From: Rickettsiales bacterium
Lineage (GTDB): Bacteria; Pseudomonadota; Alphaproteobacteria; Rickettsiales; BLZN01
Reading direction: 5' to 3'
Assembly (NCBI GenBank): GCA_014132315.1
Contig: BLZN01000104.1
Location: 1-35,622, forward strand
DNA length: 35,622 nt
Under the pieces are notes generated by a model. It worked only from the letters and a program-made list of their open reading frames with translations. It made no database searches and was not told the origin of the DNA. Positions 26,647 to 34,923 of this stretch are shown here, one piece after another. Within the stretch, counting starts at the first letter, position 1, and the number at the start of each line of letters is the position of its first letter. A program made the translations under genes and the position numbers.

Positions 26647-26832
26647 GGATTACCTGAGCAATTTATTGTTATATTGGCTATGATAGCAGTATTATATTAT
26701 ACAATAATTAACACATTAGAGTTGACTTTAATAAAATAGACTACTATATTAACTAAATATACGAGCAACATTTACAAATAAAAAGAATAATATACAATAT
26801 ATCTCTAGAATATTTTTAGATATCAGCACAAA

Positions 26833-27690
26833 ATGATCAATAATGCAACCAAGGGCATCGCCTGGTTTGTAGCGTGTATTTTTTTTAGCGACTTAAGCGA
26901 CATAATTGCAAAATATCTAGCACAAGATCTGCATTTTTATCAAATAACCTTTAGTAAATTTATTTTTAGTATATTAACCTTGGTGCCTTTTTTGCCATAT
27001 AAACAAACCCTCAAAACCAAAATAGTGCATATACATCTCATAAGGGGGGCGCTGCTTTATATCGCAACCGTGATTTGGTTTGCTGGACTAAAATTCGTAC
27101 AGCTCAACACCGCAATCGCAATCGGTTTTTCCGTTCCACTGTTTAATATATTACTGTCGTTTTATATATTAAAAGAATCAGTTCAGGCAGCCACCCTATT
27201 TGCGCTGATCACGGGTTTTGCGGGCGTGATTATAGTAGTAGATCCGCAAGGCATAAACGCCCAGCCGGCAATGTTGATAATGTTACTATCCAGTATAATA
27301 TATGCTTATCTAGACATACTGAACAAAAAGTTTTCCAGTAGCGAGAGTGCTCTGGGCATGATATTTTATTCTAACTTGTTCAGTGCAGCTCTGGCGTTGA
27401 TCCCTTGTCTGCTTGTTTGGCAAACGCCCTCAATAAAACAACTAGTATTTATGTTCATATTAGGGCTGAACGAAAGCCTATTCCTATATTGCATCTTGAA
27501 AGCCTTCACCCTGGAGAATCTCTCTTTTCTCGCGCCTTTTTATTATATTGAACTCCTGACCTCGGGGCTTCTTGGCTATTTAATCTTTGCCGAGACACCG
27601 AAAGCAACAAGCATAGTCGGCGGTTCAATAATCCTACTAGGCATAATATTTTCGGCGCACAGCAGAATCAAAAAACTTAAAACAGGATAA
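26833..27690 (+). CDS. EamA/DMT-family permease
   Basis: A 285-residue membrane protein with ten hydrophobic segments in two EamA repeats, at about residues 8-137 and 146-278. The pattern ending repeat 1 (TAIAIGFSVPLFNILLSFYI, then AGVIIVVDP) and ending repeat 2 (FLAPFYYIELLTSGLLGYLI, then GGSIILLGIIF) is typical. Family members export or exchange small metabolites; in Rickettsiales several act as S-adenosylmethionine or amino-acid carriers. The substrate cannot be read from the sequence. The gene is divergent from divK and is followed 61 bp later by tRNA-His. Confidence 0.87.
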   Translation: MINNATKGIAWFVACIFFSDLSDIIAKYLAQDLHFYQITFSKFIFSILTLVPFLPYKQTLKTKIVHIHLIRGALLYIATVIWFAGLKFVQLNTAIAIGFSVPLFNILLSFYILKESVQAATLFALITGFAGVIIVVDPQGINAQPAMLIMLLSSIIYAYLDILNKKFSSSESALGMIFYSNLFSAALALIPCLLVWQTPSIKQLVFMFILGLNESLFLYCILKAFTLENLSFLAPFYYIELLTSGLLGYLIFAETPKATSIVGGSIILLGIIFSAHSRIKKLKTG

Positions 27691-27751
27691 TATTTATGGC
27701 CATTGACCCAAGATTTAAGTAGAAATATAATGAAATCTATATTCAGAATAT

Positions 27752-27829
27752 GGCGGGTGTAGCTCAGTTGGTTAGAGCGTCAGTTTGTGGTACTGGAAGT
27801 CGTCGGTTCAAATCCGATCACTCGCCCCA
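27752..27829 (+). tRNA. tRNA-His (GTG)
   Basis: A 78-nt tRNA that includes the extra G at -1 (27752), which can pair with C73 (27826), and encoded CCA (27827-27829). The acceptor GCGGGTG pairs with CACTCGC with one G-T wobble. The anticodon loop TTGTGGT gives GTG. The T-arm is GTCGG TTCAAAT CCGAT. Its 3' third is repeated just downstream. Confidence 0.96.
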
Positions 27830-27862
27830 ATAATTTCAAATCCGATCACTCTAACCAATAAT
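27807..27862 (+). repeat. Tandem duplication of the tRNA-His 3' end
   Basis: The 17-bp sequence TTCAAATCCGATCACTC occurs at 27807-27823, inside the tRNA T-loop and acceptor, and again at 27835-27851, a period of 28 bp. Similarity continues past it (GCCCCAATAAT against TAACCAATAAT). Duplicated tRNA 3' ends are classic footprints of site-specific integration, but a simple tandem duplication would look the same. Confidence 0.85.
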
Positions 27863-27883
27863 AAATAAGCAGCTATTCGTGTA

Positions 27884-28930
27884 TTACATCATGACGACAT
27901 GAGGAGGCGCAACTTGCTCATTTGTAGCTTCAGCAATGTGTCCTGCAGGGTCAACATCTAGTTCACCGAGCTCTCTTAGATATTCCTCTATTGTCTTTAC
28001 TTGCTTTGCCATGTTTTTTATTGTTTCTTGCAATTCTTGCTCTTTCTCTCTTAGATTTTCTATGTCTGTTGCATATTGCTTTATGTCCTCTCGCTCTCTT
28101 ATCTTTTCTGCGCTTCTTATCTCCTTCTCTTCTACCATTAGCACTTCTAGCTTTTGGTTTTTTAGCTCCATTAGATCTAATTGCCTTGCTATCTCTCTTA
28201 GCTCTTGCGCTCCTGGCTCATGCTCTGTTACCATTAGCTCTCCTGGCTCCTCCTCTTTTGCCTCTAGCACTTTTAACATTAGCTTTTCTTGCCTTTCTAG
28301 TTCTGTTTGCTCTAGATTCACTCGTTCTCGTCGCTTTTGTAGACCTCTTAGCTGTTCCATCTTTATTTCCTTTATTAGCTCTTCTAGCTCTTGCTCTTTT
28401 ATCTCTCTTTGCGTTCCTATCTCTCTTTGCTCTTGCACTCTTTGCTGTACTGTCTCTTGTAGCTCTTCTAGCTCTTGCTCTTTTTCCTCTTTTAGCTCTC
28501 TTCGCGCTCGCTTTATTTGGTCTATTTTCTTTAGCATCTCTACTAGCTCTTCTTGGATTTTTTTCAGTTCTTCTCGTCGCTCTCCTTGGTCTTGCTCTGT
28601 TAGCTCTCTTTCCTTTCTTTCCTTTATTAGCTCTACTCGCTCTTGCTCTCTTTCCTTTCTTTCCTTTATTAGCTCTACTCGCTCTTGCTCTGTTAGCTCT
28701 CTTTTCTCTGCTAGCTCTTGCTCTGTTAGCTCTCTTAGCTCTCGCTCTCTTAGCACTATTTGCTCTTTTTCCGCTCTTTTCTCTGCTAGCTCTTCCTCTG
28801 TTAGCATTCCTTGTTTTATTATTTTTATTTGCTCGTTAAGATGTTGCACTTTTTGCGTTATTTCGTCTATTGCGCGCGCTCCTAGCTCTTCTAGTTTTTG
28901 CTTTGGTAATTCTTTTCTTGCTGCTTCCAT
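27884..28930 (-). CDS. Long coiled-coil protein, lineage-specific
   Basis: A 348-residue protein. Almost all of residues 1-320 is Glu/Lys/Arg/Gln/Leu with heptad-like spacing, predicting one long coiled coil. It contains many near repeats of ELTEQ and ERVELIKERKE. At the DNA level a perfect 42-bp unit occurs twice in tandem (28606-28689), giving a 14-residue protein repeat. The last 30 residues are different (LGELDVDPAGHIAEA, then a Pro/Val/His tail). There is no signal peptide or membrane helix. The start ATG at 28930 has GAGG eight bases upstream. The gene follows the 682-residue protein gene by 106 bp and ends close to the duplicated tRNA-His end. Such proteins are often structural or secreted in intracellular bacteria; no function can be assigned. 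Confidence 0.75.
   Translation of the reverse strand: MEAARKELPKQKLEELGARAIDEITQKVQHLNEQIKIIKQGMLTEEELAEKRAEKEQIVLRERELRELTEQELAEKRELTEQERVELIKERKEREQERVELIKERKERELTEQDQGERREELKKIQEELVEMLKKIDQIKRARRELKEEKEQELEELQETVQQRVQEQREIGTQREIKEQELEELIKEIKMEQLRGLQKRRERVNLEQTELERQEKLMLKVLEAKEEEPGELMVTEHEPGAQELREIARQLDLMELKNQKLEVLMVEEKEIRSAEKIREREDIKQYATDIENLREKEQELQETIKNMAKQVKTIEEYLRELGELDVDPAGHIAEATNEQVAPPHVVMM
28606..28689 (-). repeat. Perfect 42-bp tandem repeat (two units)
   Basis: Two identical 42-bp units (28606-28647 and 28648-28689) lie within the coiled-coil gene and encode a 14-residue period around ERVELIKERKERE. The length is divisible by three and by seven residues, so unit gain or loss keeps both the frame and the heptad register. 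Confidence 0.9.
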
Positions 28931-29036
28931 TTTTAATACCTCTTTATGTTAATATATCTTTGTTAGATCTATAAAATATCAATATCATAAATTTATGAAG
29001 ATTGCAACACTTTATTGCTTATCTTCCATAACTCGC

Positions 29037-31085
29037 TCAAAACACATTTCTCGTCCTAGCAATATCTTCAGGTGCTCTATCATCCATAAAGGAAGATTTT
29101 GCCTCTTGAATATATGTCTGCTCTGATTGAGCATTATCCACTACTTGTCTTTGCATCCCTGAACCAGCAGAACCAGCCCTAAGCTCTGAAGGGAAAAGAA
29201 TCTCATAAGTTTCGTCGTCGTGCTGTCTTACCGAGCAATATGAAGCTATCTCTCTTCTGTTTGAGGCTCCGTGATCCAAGCAAAAGATTTTTATTGGACC
29301 TTCCAGAAACCCTTCATGGTTGTGTTTGAAAAACAACAATCTGGGAAAATCTTCCTTATCAGCAAAGCTATAGTTAGAATCCTTAGCACGTCTCACGGTC
29401 ACAACGCAAACAAGATCAGTTTTAATAGGGCCAAAAAAAGCACCCTGATCCTCTAATGCTTTTTCTAATATAAAACCACCTATCAGCTCACTCTTCTGCC
29501 CCAGCAGCTTTTGCTTCTGCCCCAGCAGCTTTTCTACTTCCTCAGATGCAAGGATCTTTGCTCGAGAATCAGAAGCAACGAGCACCTGTCCCTCTTTTTC
29601 TCCTCTGAAGAATTTTGCAATTGGATTCAAAATTGAATAAGGCACGAATAACAAAATGTAGCATAGCCACCACAAAACCCGCCAAAAGCCTTGTGATTCA
29701 CTCTCCGAGGGCAATTTGAGCGCACCTATCCCGATCCGTCCACGTATCTGGCCGCTATCCTGAAGTTTACCGCTAAGCTCACTCGCAAAATCTTCCTTGA
29801 TCAATTCGCTAAGCTTCATTACCTGCTCTTTAGACAGCCCACTTTCCTCAGCCACCTCAAAAGGCTGCGCTCTCCAAAGAAAAGTGCCGCATCTGCCAGT
29901 CTCCGGCTTTATTTCAGGAGCCGGCTGATCCGGCTCACTTATCGTCTTTTCAGGCTCCTCTTGCATAGGCACAGCAAGATCAACACTCTGAGCAGCAGAC
30001 TCTTCCGAGCTTACGACAGGCCCGGGCTCTTTTGGCTTCGAAAGAACCTCTGTAGGCGGATCTAAATTTTCACTTGGATTTTCATGCCCAACATCAGAAA
30101 AAGATCTACTAACTGCAAAAGTAGCATGCCGAGAGCCATCGGATCCTTCCGATAACGCAGCAGACTCGCTGTCTTTTATAGGCTCCACAGAAACTGTTGC
30201 CTCCTCTTTTGGCAGCTCTTTTTGCTTTGCTTCTTTTCTTTCTTGCAGCCACACTTTATGCTTGCCAGTTTTAATAACTGGCTCAGCCGGCCTTCCAGGC
30301 CCCACAGAAAAGCCTTGATTTGCATCTCCTATCCCTAAAGATCGCGGCAATACTATTTCTTCGTCCACGCCACTGAATCTGACTCTTGGATCAGAAGAAT
30401 TGTCAATTAAGGGATGCAATTTCTCCTGAGTTTTATGTTTAGATAATATAGGGCGAACCACAGCCAGCTCAGAATTTTCGTTATCTCCGCCCGCTTCTTG
30501 CAATACAGCTTGGGATTCTGCAGGGGGCACAAGACATGATCCATATTCAGGTAGTTCAGACATTCCATCTACTTCGAGGGCCTCCTCCGGTCTTCTTTTG
30601 TCTGCATCACCAGAACCTTGATCGCTACTACCAGCTGTGTCCTTGGGGTTTGGCGCGCCTCCCCCGCTATCTTTAGGAACGCCATCACTGCACACTTCGC
30701 CTCCAGGCGCACTCATATACTTAGAGTCAACAACTGTTATCGGGGTTCCGGATATAGGGGTTTCAGGCGGATAGCCCTGCTCAACTCGAACGCCAGACAG
30801 CCCATCAGTTTCTTCAGTTCTTTCTGCGCCAGTTTTTTTTGCAGCACTATCAGGGCCAGGGCTTTTCAGGAAAGGCACGTATGCTGCAGCTGTGCTAGCA
30901 AAGCTATTTACAGTATTCTTCACGATCTGCAGCCCGCTAGCATAGACATTCCGAAGCCACCCCAGTCCGCTACCCTGCGCAGGCTCTGTAGCTGAAGAAC
31001 CTTGCGGCTCTGAAGGAGATGTGGGGTTTTGCGGTGAAGCAGCATCGTCTTGCTTGGAGACAGAAGTAGCCGGAGGAGGCGCCAT
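29037..31085 (-). CDS. Large hypothetical protein with disordered N-terminal half and one membrane segment
   Basis: A 682-residue protein that I do not recognise. Residues 1-390 are rich in Pro, Ser, Glu, Gly and Ala with little hydrophobic content, so probably disordered. A possible helix (GWLRNVYASGLQIVKNTVNSF) lies near residues 43-63. A single strong hydrophobic stretch at about 463-490 (FWRVLWWLCYILLFVPYSIL) looks membrane-embedded. A seven-residue LLGQKQK/LLGQKSE duplication follows, then a mixed alpha/beta C-terminal part (TDLVCVVTVRRAKDS, RLLFFKHNHEGF). No signal peptide is seen. The architecture would suit a membrane-anchored surface protein or a secreted effector, but this is inference. 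The ATG at 31085 has no clear ribosome binding site. It probably heads an operon with the coiled-coil gene. Confidence 0.7.
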   Translation of the reverse strand: MAPPPATSVSKQDDAASPQNPTSPSEPQGSSATEPAQGSGLGWLRNVYASGLQIVKNTVNSFASTAAAYVPFLKSPGPDSAAKKTGAERTEETDGLSGVRVEQGYPPETPISGTPITVVDSKYMSAPGGEVCSDGVPKDSGGGAPNPKDTAGSSDQGSGDADKRRPEEALEVDGMSELPEYGSCLVPPAESQAVLQEAGGDNENSELAVVRPILSKHKTQEKLHPLIDNSSDPRVRFSGVDEEIVLPRSLGIGDANQGFSVGPGRPAEPVIKTGKHKVWLQERKEAKQKELPKEEATVSVEPIKDSESAALSEGSDGSRHATFAVSRSFSDVGHENPSENLDPPTEVLSKPKEPGPVVSSEESAAQSVDLAVPMQEEPEKTISEPDQPAPEIKPETGRCGTFLWRAQPFEVAEESGLSKEQVMKLSELIKEDFASELSGKLQDSGQIRGRIGIGALKLPSESESQGFWRVLWWLCYILLFVPYSILNPIAKFFRGEKEGQVLVASDSRAKILASEEVEKLLGQKQKLLGQKSELIGGFILEKALEDQGAFFGPIKTDLVCVVTVRRAKDSNYSFADKEDFPRLLFFKHNHEGFLEGPIKIFCLDHGASNRREIASYCSVRQHDDETYEILFPSELRAGSAGSGMQRQVVDNAQSEQTYIQEAKSSFMDDRAPEDIARTRNVF

Positions 31086-31390
31086 GTTAACTTTTTATGA
31101 ATTTTAATGAAGTTTAAATAATTAAGTAATAAAAGTCAAGGAACGGGCTTAGAGACCGGCCAAACGATGCAGCTAGATTTAAATAGCAGCATAAGATCGC
31201 TTGATTAATGCCAATGCCAGCACAAGACAACAAGAGGGAGATTCTTGGAGATATGAAAATTCAATATACTAATAATAAATTTAGAAAGATTCTGTATCTC
31301 TCTATATAATCACTGCAAATTTTTTATATTAGTAATCCTATTGCATATAGGCATGATTTCAGCACTAATTCTACAAACAGATCTTGCCCT
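31086..31390. other. Divergent spacer, no gene seen
   Basis: About 305 bp of AT-rich sequence between two divergent genes, presumably holding both promoters. I see no tRNA, hairpin with T run, or supported frame. Confidence 0.5.
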
Positions 31391-32158
31391 ATGCTGCCTT
31401 GTTATAGTAGCATCAGAAAAAATCTTATGCTACGTTCTCTAACAGCTATTTTTGTTATTACTTTTGGTATTGCTTTTTCTCATAGCAGCGCTGCTTTGGA
31501 AAATGTAATTGCCGACCTATCAATAGACCACATAAGCATAGATTATAATTTCAGTGGCATAGACCTGGCCATATTCGGCGTTGCAGCGCAAAACCAAAAT
31601 ATAGCGATCATAGCTCACGGACCCCACAAACCATTCATAATACGCAAGAAAGGCTCATTTTGGGGCATATGGGCAAACAAACAAAATATCACTATAGAAA
31701 AAGCACCGGCATTTTATTCCCTTCTTTCCAGCCACTGCATAGAAAACACCAATCAAAAACTACTCGAGCAGCTGGAAATCGGTGTCGATAATATAAACTT
31801 AGACACAAATGCAATAAAGAACAAAGAATTTGTCGATAATTTTAGGCAAATAAATAAAAAAAATAAAATGTATCAGGAATATATAGGCACGATATCCTTC
31901 GTTGATAATACGCTATTTAAAGCAACAATAAATTTTCCAGATAAAACACCTGCCGGTAGGTATATAATCAGCATCTTTTCGATCAAAGATAACAAGATAC
32001 TAAGTGCACAAATAATGCCCATAAGCATTGAAAATAAAGGGCTGAATGCGTTGGTGCAAAAATTGGCTTACAAATATTCTGCTTTTTATAGTATACTGGT
32101 GATATTAGTCGCACTTATAGTTGGGTGGACTGCAAACATTCTCTTTAAGAAGAAATAA
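31391..32158 (+). CDS. Alph_Pro_TM family membrane-anchored protein (TIGR02186 type)
   Basis: A 255-residue protein with an N-terminal signal segment, a periplasmic beta-rich domain and one C-terminal membrane helix (residues about 228-250). The pattern VIADLSIDHISIDYNFSG, IDLAIFGVA, IAIIAHGPHKPFIIRKKG and FWGIWANKQNITIEKAPAFY matches the alphaproteobacterial family of putative transmembrane proteins; its biochemical role is not established. The ATG at 31391 starts the longest frame. The ATG at 31427 gives a more compact signal peptide (MLRSLTAIFVITFGIAF) and is a fair alternative. A universal stress protein gene follows after 2 bp, the usual neighbour of this family. Confidence 0.85.
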   Translation: MLPCYSSIRKNLMLRSLTAIFVITFGIAFSHSSAALENVIADLSIDHISIDYNFSGIDLAIFGVAAQNQNIAIIAHGPHKPFIIRKKGSFWGIWANKQNITIEKAPAFYSLLSSHCIENTNQKLLEQLEIGVDNINLDTNAIKNKEFVDNFRQINKKNKMYQEYIGTISFVDNTLFKATINFPDKTPAGRYIISIFSIKDNKILSAQIMPISIENKGLNALVQKLAYKYSAFYSILVILVALIVGWTANILFKKK

Positions 32159-32160
32159 GC

Positions 32161-32622
32161 ATGCCAAATGATCAAGTAAAATTCTTGGTTTGCGTCAATG
32201 GTACGAAAAACTCTGAAATAGCTTTAAGAGTTGCCTGCAAAAAAGCAAAGCACGCTGGCGCCTCTTTGAAAATGCTGCAGGCTATTGACATAGATCAGCA
32301 AACCTTTCTGTCAGTAACAGACACGGTAAGGCAAGAAAAACGGGCAGAAGCCGAAAACATGATGCAAGAATACTTAAGAAAGGCACATGAATGGGCAAAC
32401 ATCAGCATAGGATATAAAATTGAGGAAGGCCTAGCCGCAGAAGTAATCACAAAAGCGGTGGAGCAAGACAACAGCATTGGAATGATAATCCTAGGTGCAC
32501 CTACCAAAGCATCAGATAGTATTATTCCGGCTCTGCTTGCAAAACTAGATATTTGCCTGATGGTGCCCTTGATGATAGTACCAGGAACCTTAACAGACCA
32601 GCAGATCCTAGAAATAGAATAG
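32161..32622 (+). CDS. Universal stress protein (UspA family)
   Basis: A 153-residue single-domain Usp. The N-terminal strand and loop (KFLVCVNGTKNSEIALRVA), the acidic second strand (LKMLQAIDIDQ) and the late GMIILGAPTKASD followed by LMVPLMIVPG are family features. The ATP-binding G-x2-G-x9-G(S/T) motif is not well preserved, so nucleotide binding is doubtful. It starts 2 bp after the Alph_Pro_TM gene and is probably translationally coupled to it. Confidence 0.85.
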   Translation: MPNDQVKFLVCVNGTKNSEIALRVACKKAKHAGASLKMLQAIDIDQQTFLSVTDTVRQEKRAEAENMMQEYLRKAHEWANISIGYKIEEGLAAEVITKAVEQDNSIGMIILGAPTKASDSIIPALLAKLDICLMVPLMIVPGTLTDQQILEIE

Positions 32623-32623
32623 C

Positions 32624-32647
32624 CAGGATGCAATATCATGCCTGTTT
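32624..32647. terminator. Possible bidirectional terminator hairpin
   Basis: CAGG-ATG at 32624-32630 pairs with CAT-CCTG at 32637-32644 with one bulged G around a 6-nt loop, between the convergent universal stress protein and pseudouridine synthase genes. The following T run is short (TTTG), so efficiency is doubtful. Confidence 0.3.
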
Positions 32648-32658
32648 GCTATTCTTAT

Positions 32659-33435
32659 TTATCCGGCGCTAAGGTCTGGGTATTTCTCAAGACATAACGC
32701 ATAATTGATTTTTTTAAGATCAGGCAGCTCTAAAGCGCTAGAAAATTCTTTATATTTGAGCTCTCTGACCATCCCAGATTTTAAACCCCCAAGAGTGAAC
32801 GGGCCATATTGCAACCTGATTAACCTATTAACAGCCAGGCCAAGATAGCTAAATATGCGGCGTATCTCACGGTTCTTGCCTTCATATAATTCAACTTCGA
32901 ACCAACTATTGCTATTATTCTTGCTGCTGCTGGTAGTAATTTTAACAGCACCATATTTAACCCCCGCAATGGTAACACCCCTCTTGATCTGCAGCATTCT
33001 ATCTGCAAAATCACTCACTCTCTCTTTTAGATAAGCACGCACTCGATATTTCCGCACCAGGCCAGGCAGGGACATATGACGTGCGATCTTGCCGTCATTG
33101 GTCATAATCAACAAACCCTCAGTGTTATAGTCCAGCCTCCCCACGGACATAACCCGCGGCATATCCTCAGGCAGAGTCTCAAAGACAGTCCGGCGGCCCA
33201 TCTGGCCAACTCTGCTGGTAATCAGCCCTCTGGGCTTGTGATAGATCCACAGGCGCGGCCTGGCAGGAGGCCTCAGGATATACCCTCTGACCTCCACCAA
33301 ATCACTATCCTTAATTTGTATGGAAAAATCACTGACTGCCTCTCCATTGATCTTAACTGCTCCAGCTGAGATCAGTCCATCAGCCTCCCTCCTGGAGCAA
33401 TAACCGCAATTAGCGATATATCTATTCAGCCTCAT
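32659..33435 (-). CDS. rRNA pseudouridine synthase, RsuA/RluB family
   Basis: A 258-residue enzyme that isomerises uridine in ribosomal RNA. An N-terminal S4 RNA-binding domain (MRLNRYIANCGYCSRREADGL, AVKING, VEVRG) covers about 1-50. The catalytic domain has the RsuA-family motif VGRLDYNTEGLLIMTNDG with catalytic Asp102, KYRVRAYLK, and EGKNREIRRIFSYLGLAVNRLIRLQYGP. RluB (23S U2605) is the likelier target because of the S4 domain and alphaproteobacterial precedent, but RsuA or RluE-like activity cannot be excluded. The start ATG at 33435 is divergent from tatD. Confidence 0.92.
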   Translation of the reverse strand: MRLNRYIANCGYCSRREADGLISAGAVKINGEAVSDFSIQIKDSDLVEVRGYILRPPARPRLWIYHKPRGLITSRVGQMGRRTVFETLPEDMPRVMSVGRLDYNTEGLLIMTNDGKIARHMSLPGLVRKYRVRAYLKERVSDFADRMLQIKRGVTIAGVKYGAVKITTSSSKNNSNSWFEVELYEGKNREIRRIFSYLGLAVNRLIRLQYGPFTLGGLKSGMVRELKYKEFSSALELPDLKKINYALCLEKYPDLSAG

Positions 33436-33548
33436 CCTAATTATAACTCTCTGGCTTCCTAAAACTCAAAAATTGTACTAATAAGTTTTACTAATAAATA
33501 AAATACCCATAATCTAGTATCACATTGTCATTCATAAAGATATCAATT

Positions 33549-34334
33549 ATGCTGGTTGATTCTCATTGTCATTTAGATTTTAAAGATTTTGCTCAAGATC
33601 TGGAACAAGTCATTGCAAACGCCAAAGCAAATGGGGTTTTATATATGCAAACTATATGCACCAAGATCACGGAATTTGACCAGGTGCTCAGAGTCGCCAA
33701 AAAACACCGGAATATATATGCCTCGGTTGGCATACATCCAAATGAGGTGGAAGATCAACCTCAAATTACTGCAGAGGAGCTACTGGATTATACCAAGGAC
33801 CCAAAAATCATAGGCATTGGCGAAACTGGCCTTGATTATTACTATCAAAACAGCGAGCCAGAGCTGCAAAAAAGGAGTTTTATTGAACATATTCAATGCG
33901 CCCGCACTGCGAAATTGCCGCTCATAGTGCACACAAGAGATGCTGAAAAAGACACAGCGGAGATACTGAGGACGCATATGAGGAACGAAAAAGGATTGCT
34001 GCACTGCTTCACCTCAGATATATCGCTAGCCAGAGCTGCCTTGGATTTGGGATTTTATATCTCATTTTCCGGCGTTGTAACTTTCAAAAATGCATCTGCA
34101 ATCCAAGAAGTAGCGTGCTACACGCCAATAGATAGGATGCTGATTGAGACAGATGCGCCATATTTGGCGCCAGTACCAAAAAGAGGCCGCCGCAATGAGC
34201 CTGCGTTTGTGCTCCATACTGCAGAATTTATCGCTAATTTGAAAAAGATAGAATTTGAAGAATTCGCCCAGGCAACCACCAAAAACTTTTTTGCATTGTT
34301 CAGCAAAATAGGCTTAGCACAAGCAAAATATTAG
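33549..34334 (+). CDS. tatD: TatD-family metal-dependent DNase
   Basis: A 261-residue TIM-barrel hydrolase (YcfH/TatD group). The ATG at 33549 is chosen because it places the metal-binding HxH (SHCHLDF, His6 and His8) at the family position; a TTG at 33525 extends the frame without similarity. Other metal ligands are Glu92 in GIGETGLDYYY, the His of LIVHTRDA, the His of LLHCFTS and the Asp of LIETDAPYLAPVP. These enzymes act on DNA ends or D-aminoacyl substrates. It heads a rightward run with a thioredoxin-like gene (43-bp gap) and ppk. Confidence 0.93.
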   Translation: MLVDSHCHLDFKDFAQDLEQVIANAKANGVLYMQTICTKITEFDQVLRVAKKHRNIYASVGIHPNEVEDQPQITAEELLDYTKDPKIIGIGETGLDYYYQNSEPELQKRSFIEHIQCARTAKLPLIVHTRDAEKDTAEILRTHMRNEKGLLHCFTSDISLARAALDLGFYISFSGVVTFKNASAIQEVACYTPIDRMLIETDAPYLAPVPKRGRRNEPAFVLHTAEFIANLKKIEFEEFAQATTKNFFALFSKIGLAQAKY

Positions 34335-34377
34335 GATATAATTCGTTCAGCACTCTGATTAATACTTAATTAATAAA

Positions 34378-34881
34378 ATGCCAAAACGTTGTGCATGCTA
34401 TTTATTAACCTTGATATTATCTATAGCAACTCTGACAATAATCATTTTTAAGGCTCCGGACCTAGCAGAACTTAACCTCAAGACAATCACTGTTAATCAG
34501 CTCCAAACAACAATTAGCAACACAAACAGACCAAAACTCATATTTATATTTGCATCTTGGTGTGGTTGTTGCAGAGAAAAGCTTGCCAAACTATGCCAAT
34601 CGGCCAATAAATACAAAAATATGGATTTTATACTGCTATCGATTGATCAAAATTCTGAGAAACTACAGGATCTTCTAAAAAGCGGCATTAGAACGCGTGC
34701 TCACATATACCAGCTGGAATATCCAAGAAGATCGATTTTACTTAATGAATTAAGCAATATTGGTATAAATTTCGACGGTTTTGTGCCATTTGTGGTTTTG
34801 CTTGACAGCGACAACAAAAAGCTTGAGCATCAGCATATCTCCATCCAAGAATTGGACCTGGCAATCCAGAAAATTTTATAG
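34378..34881 (+). CDS. Membrane-anchored thioredoxin-like protein with WCGCC site
   Basis: A 167-residue protein. Residues 7-24 are hydrophobic (CYLLTLILSIATLTIIIF), an anchor or signal peptide. The thioredoxin-type strand and active site follow: LIFIFASWCGCCREK, with CxxC at Cys62 and Cys65 and an additional Cys64. A cis-proline candidate sits in DGFVPFVVLLD. The extra cysteine inside the CxxC motif is unusual. It probably acts in periplasmic thiol exchange. It lies between tatD and ppk with gaps of 43 and 42 bp, so likely in one operon. The start ATG at 34378 is the first in frame. Confidence 0.75.
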   Translation: MPKRCACYLLTLILSIATLTIIIFKAPDLAELNLKTITVNQLQTTISNTNRPKLIFIFASWCGCCREKLAKLCQSANKYKNMDFILLSIDQNSEKLQDLLKSGIRTRAHIYQLEYPRRSILLNELSNIGINFDGFVPFVVLLDSDNKKLEHQHISIQELDLAIQKIL

Positions 34882-34923
34882 TCAGTTTGTGGCCAAGCTA
34901 ATAAAGAAATAACGATTGTAAAT

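Noticed and set aside
27936-28952. Long plus-strand open frames (338 and 282 codons) opposite the coiled-coil gene
   Set aside because: They are Ser/Cys- or Leu/Ala-rich mirror images of the Glu/Lys repeats on the other strand, with no ribosome binding site; repetitive GAG/AAG codons suppress stops on the complement.
32295-32639. 114-codon minus-strand frame opposite the universal stress protein gene
   Set aside because: Shadow of the well-supported Usp gene, with no start signal of its own.
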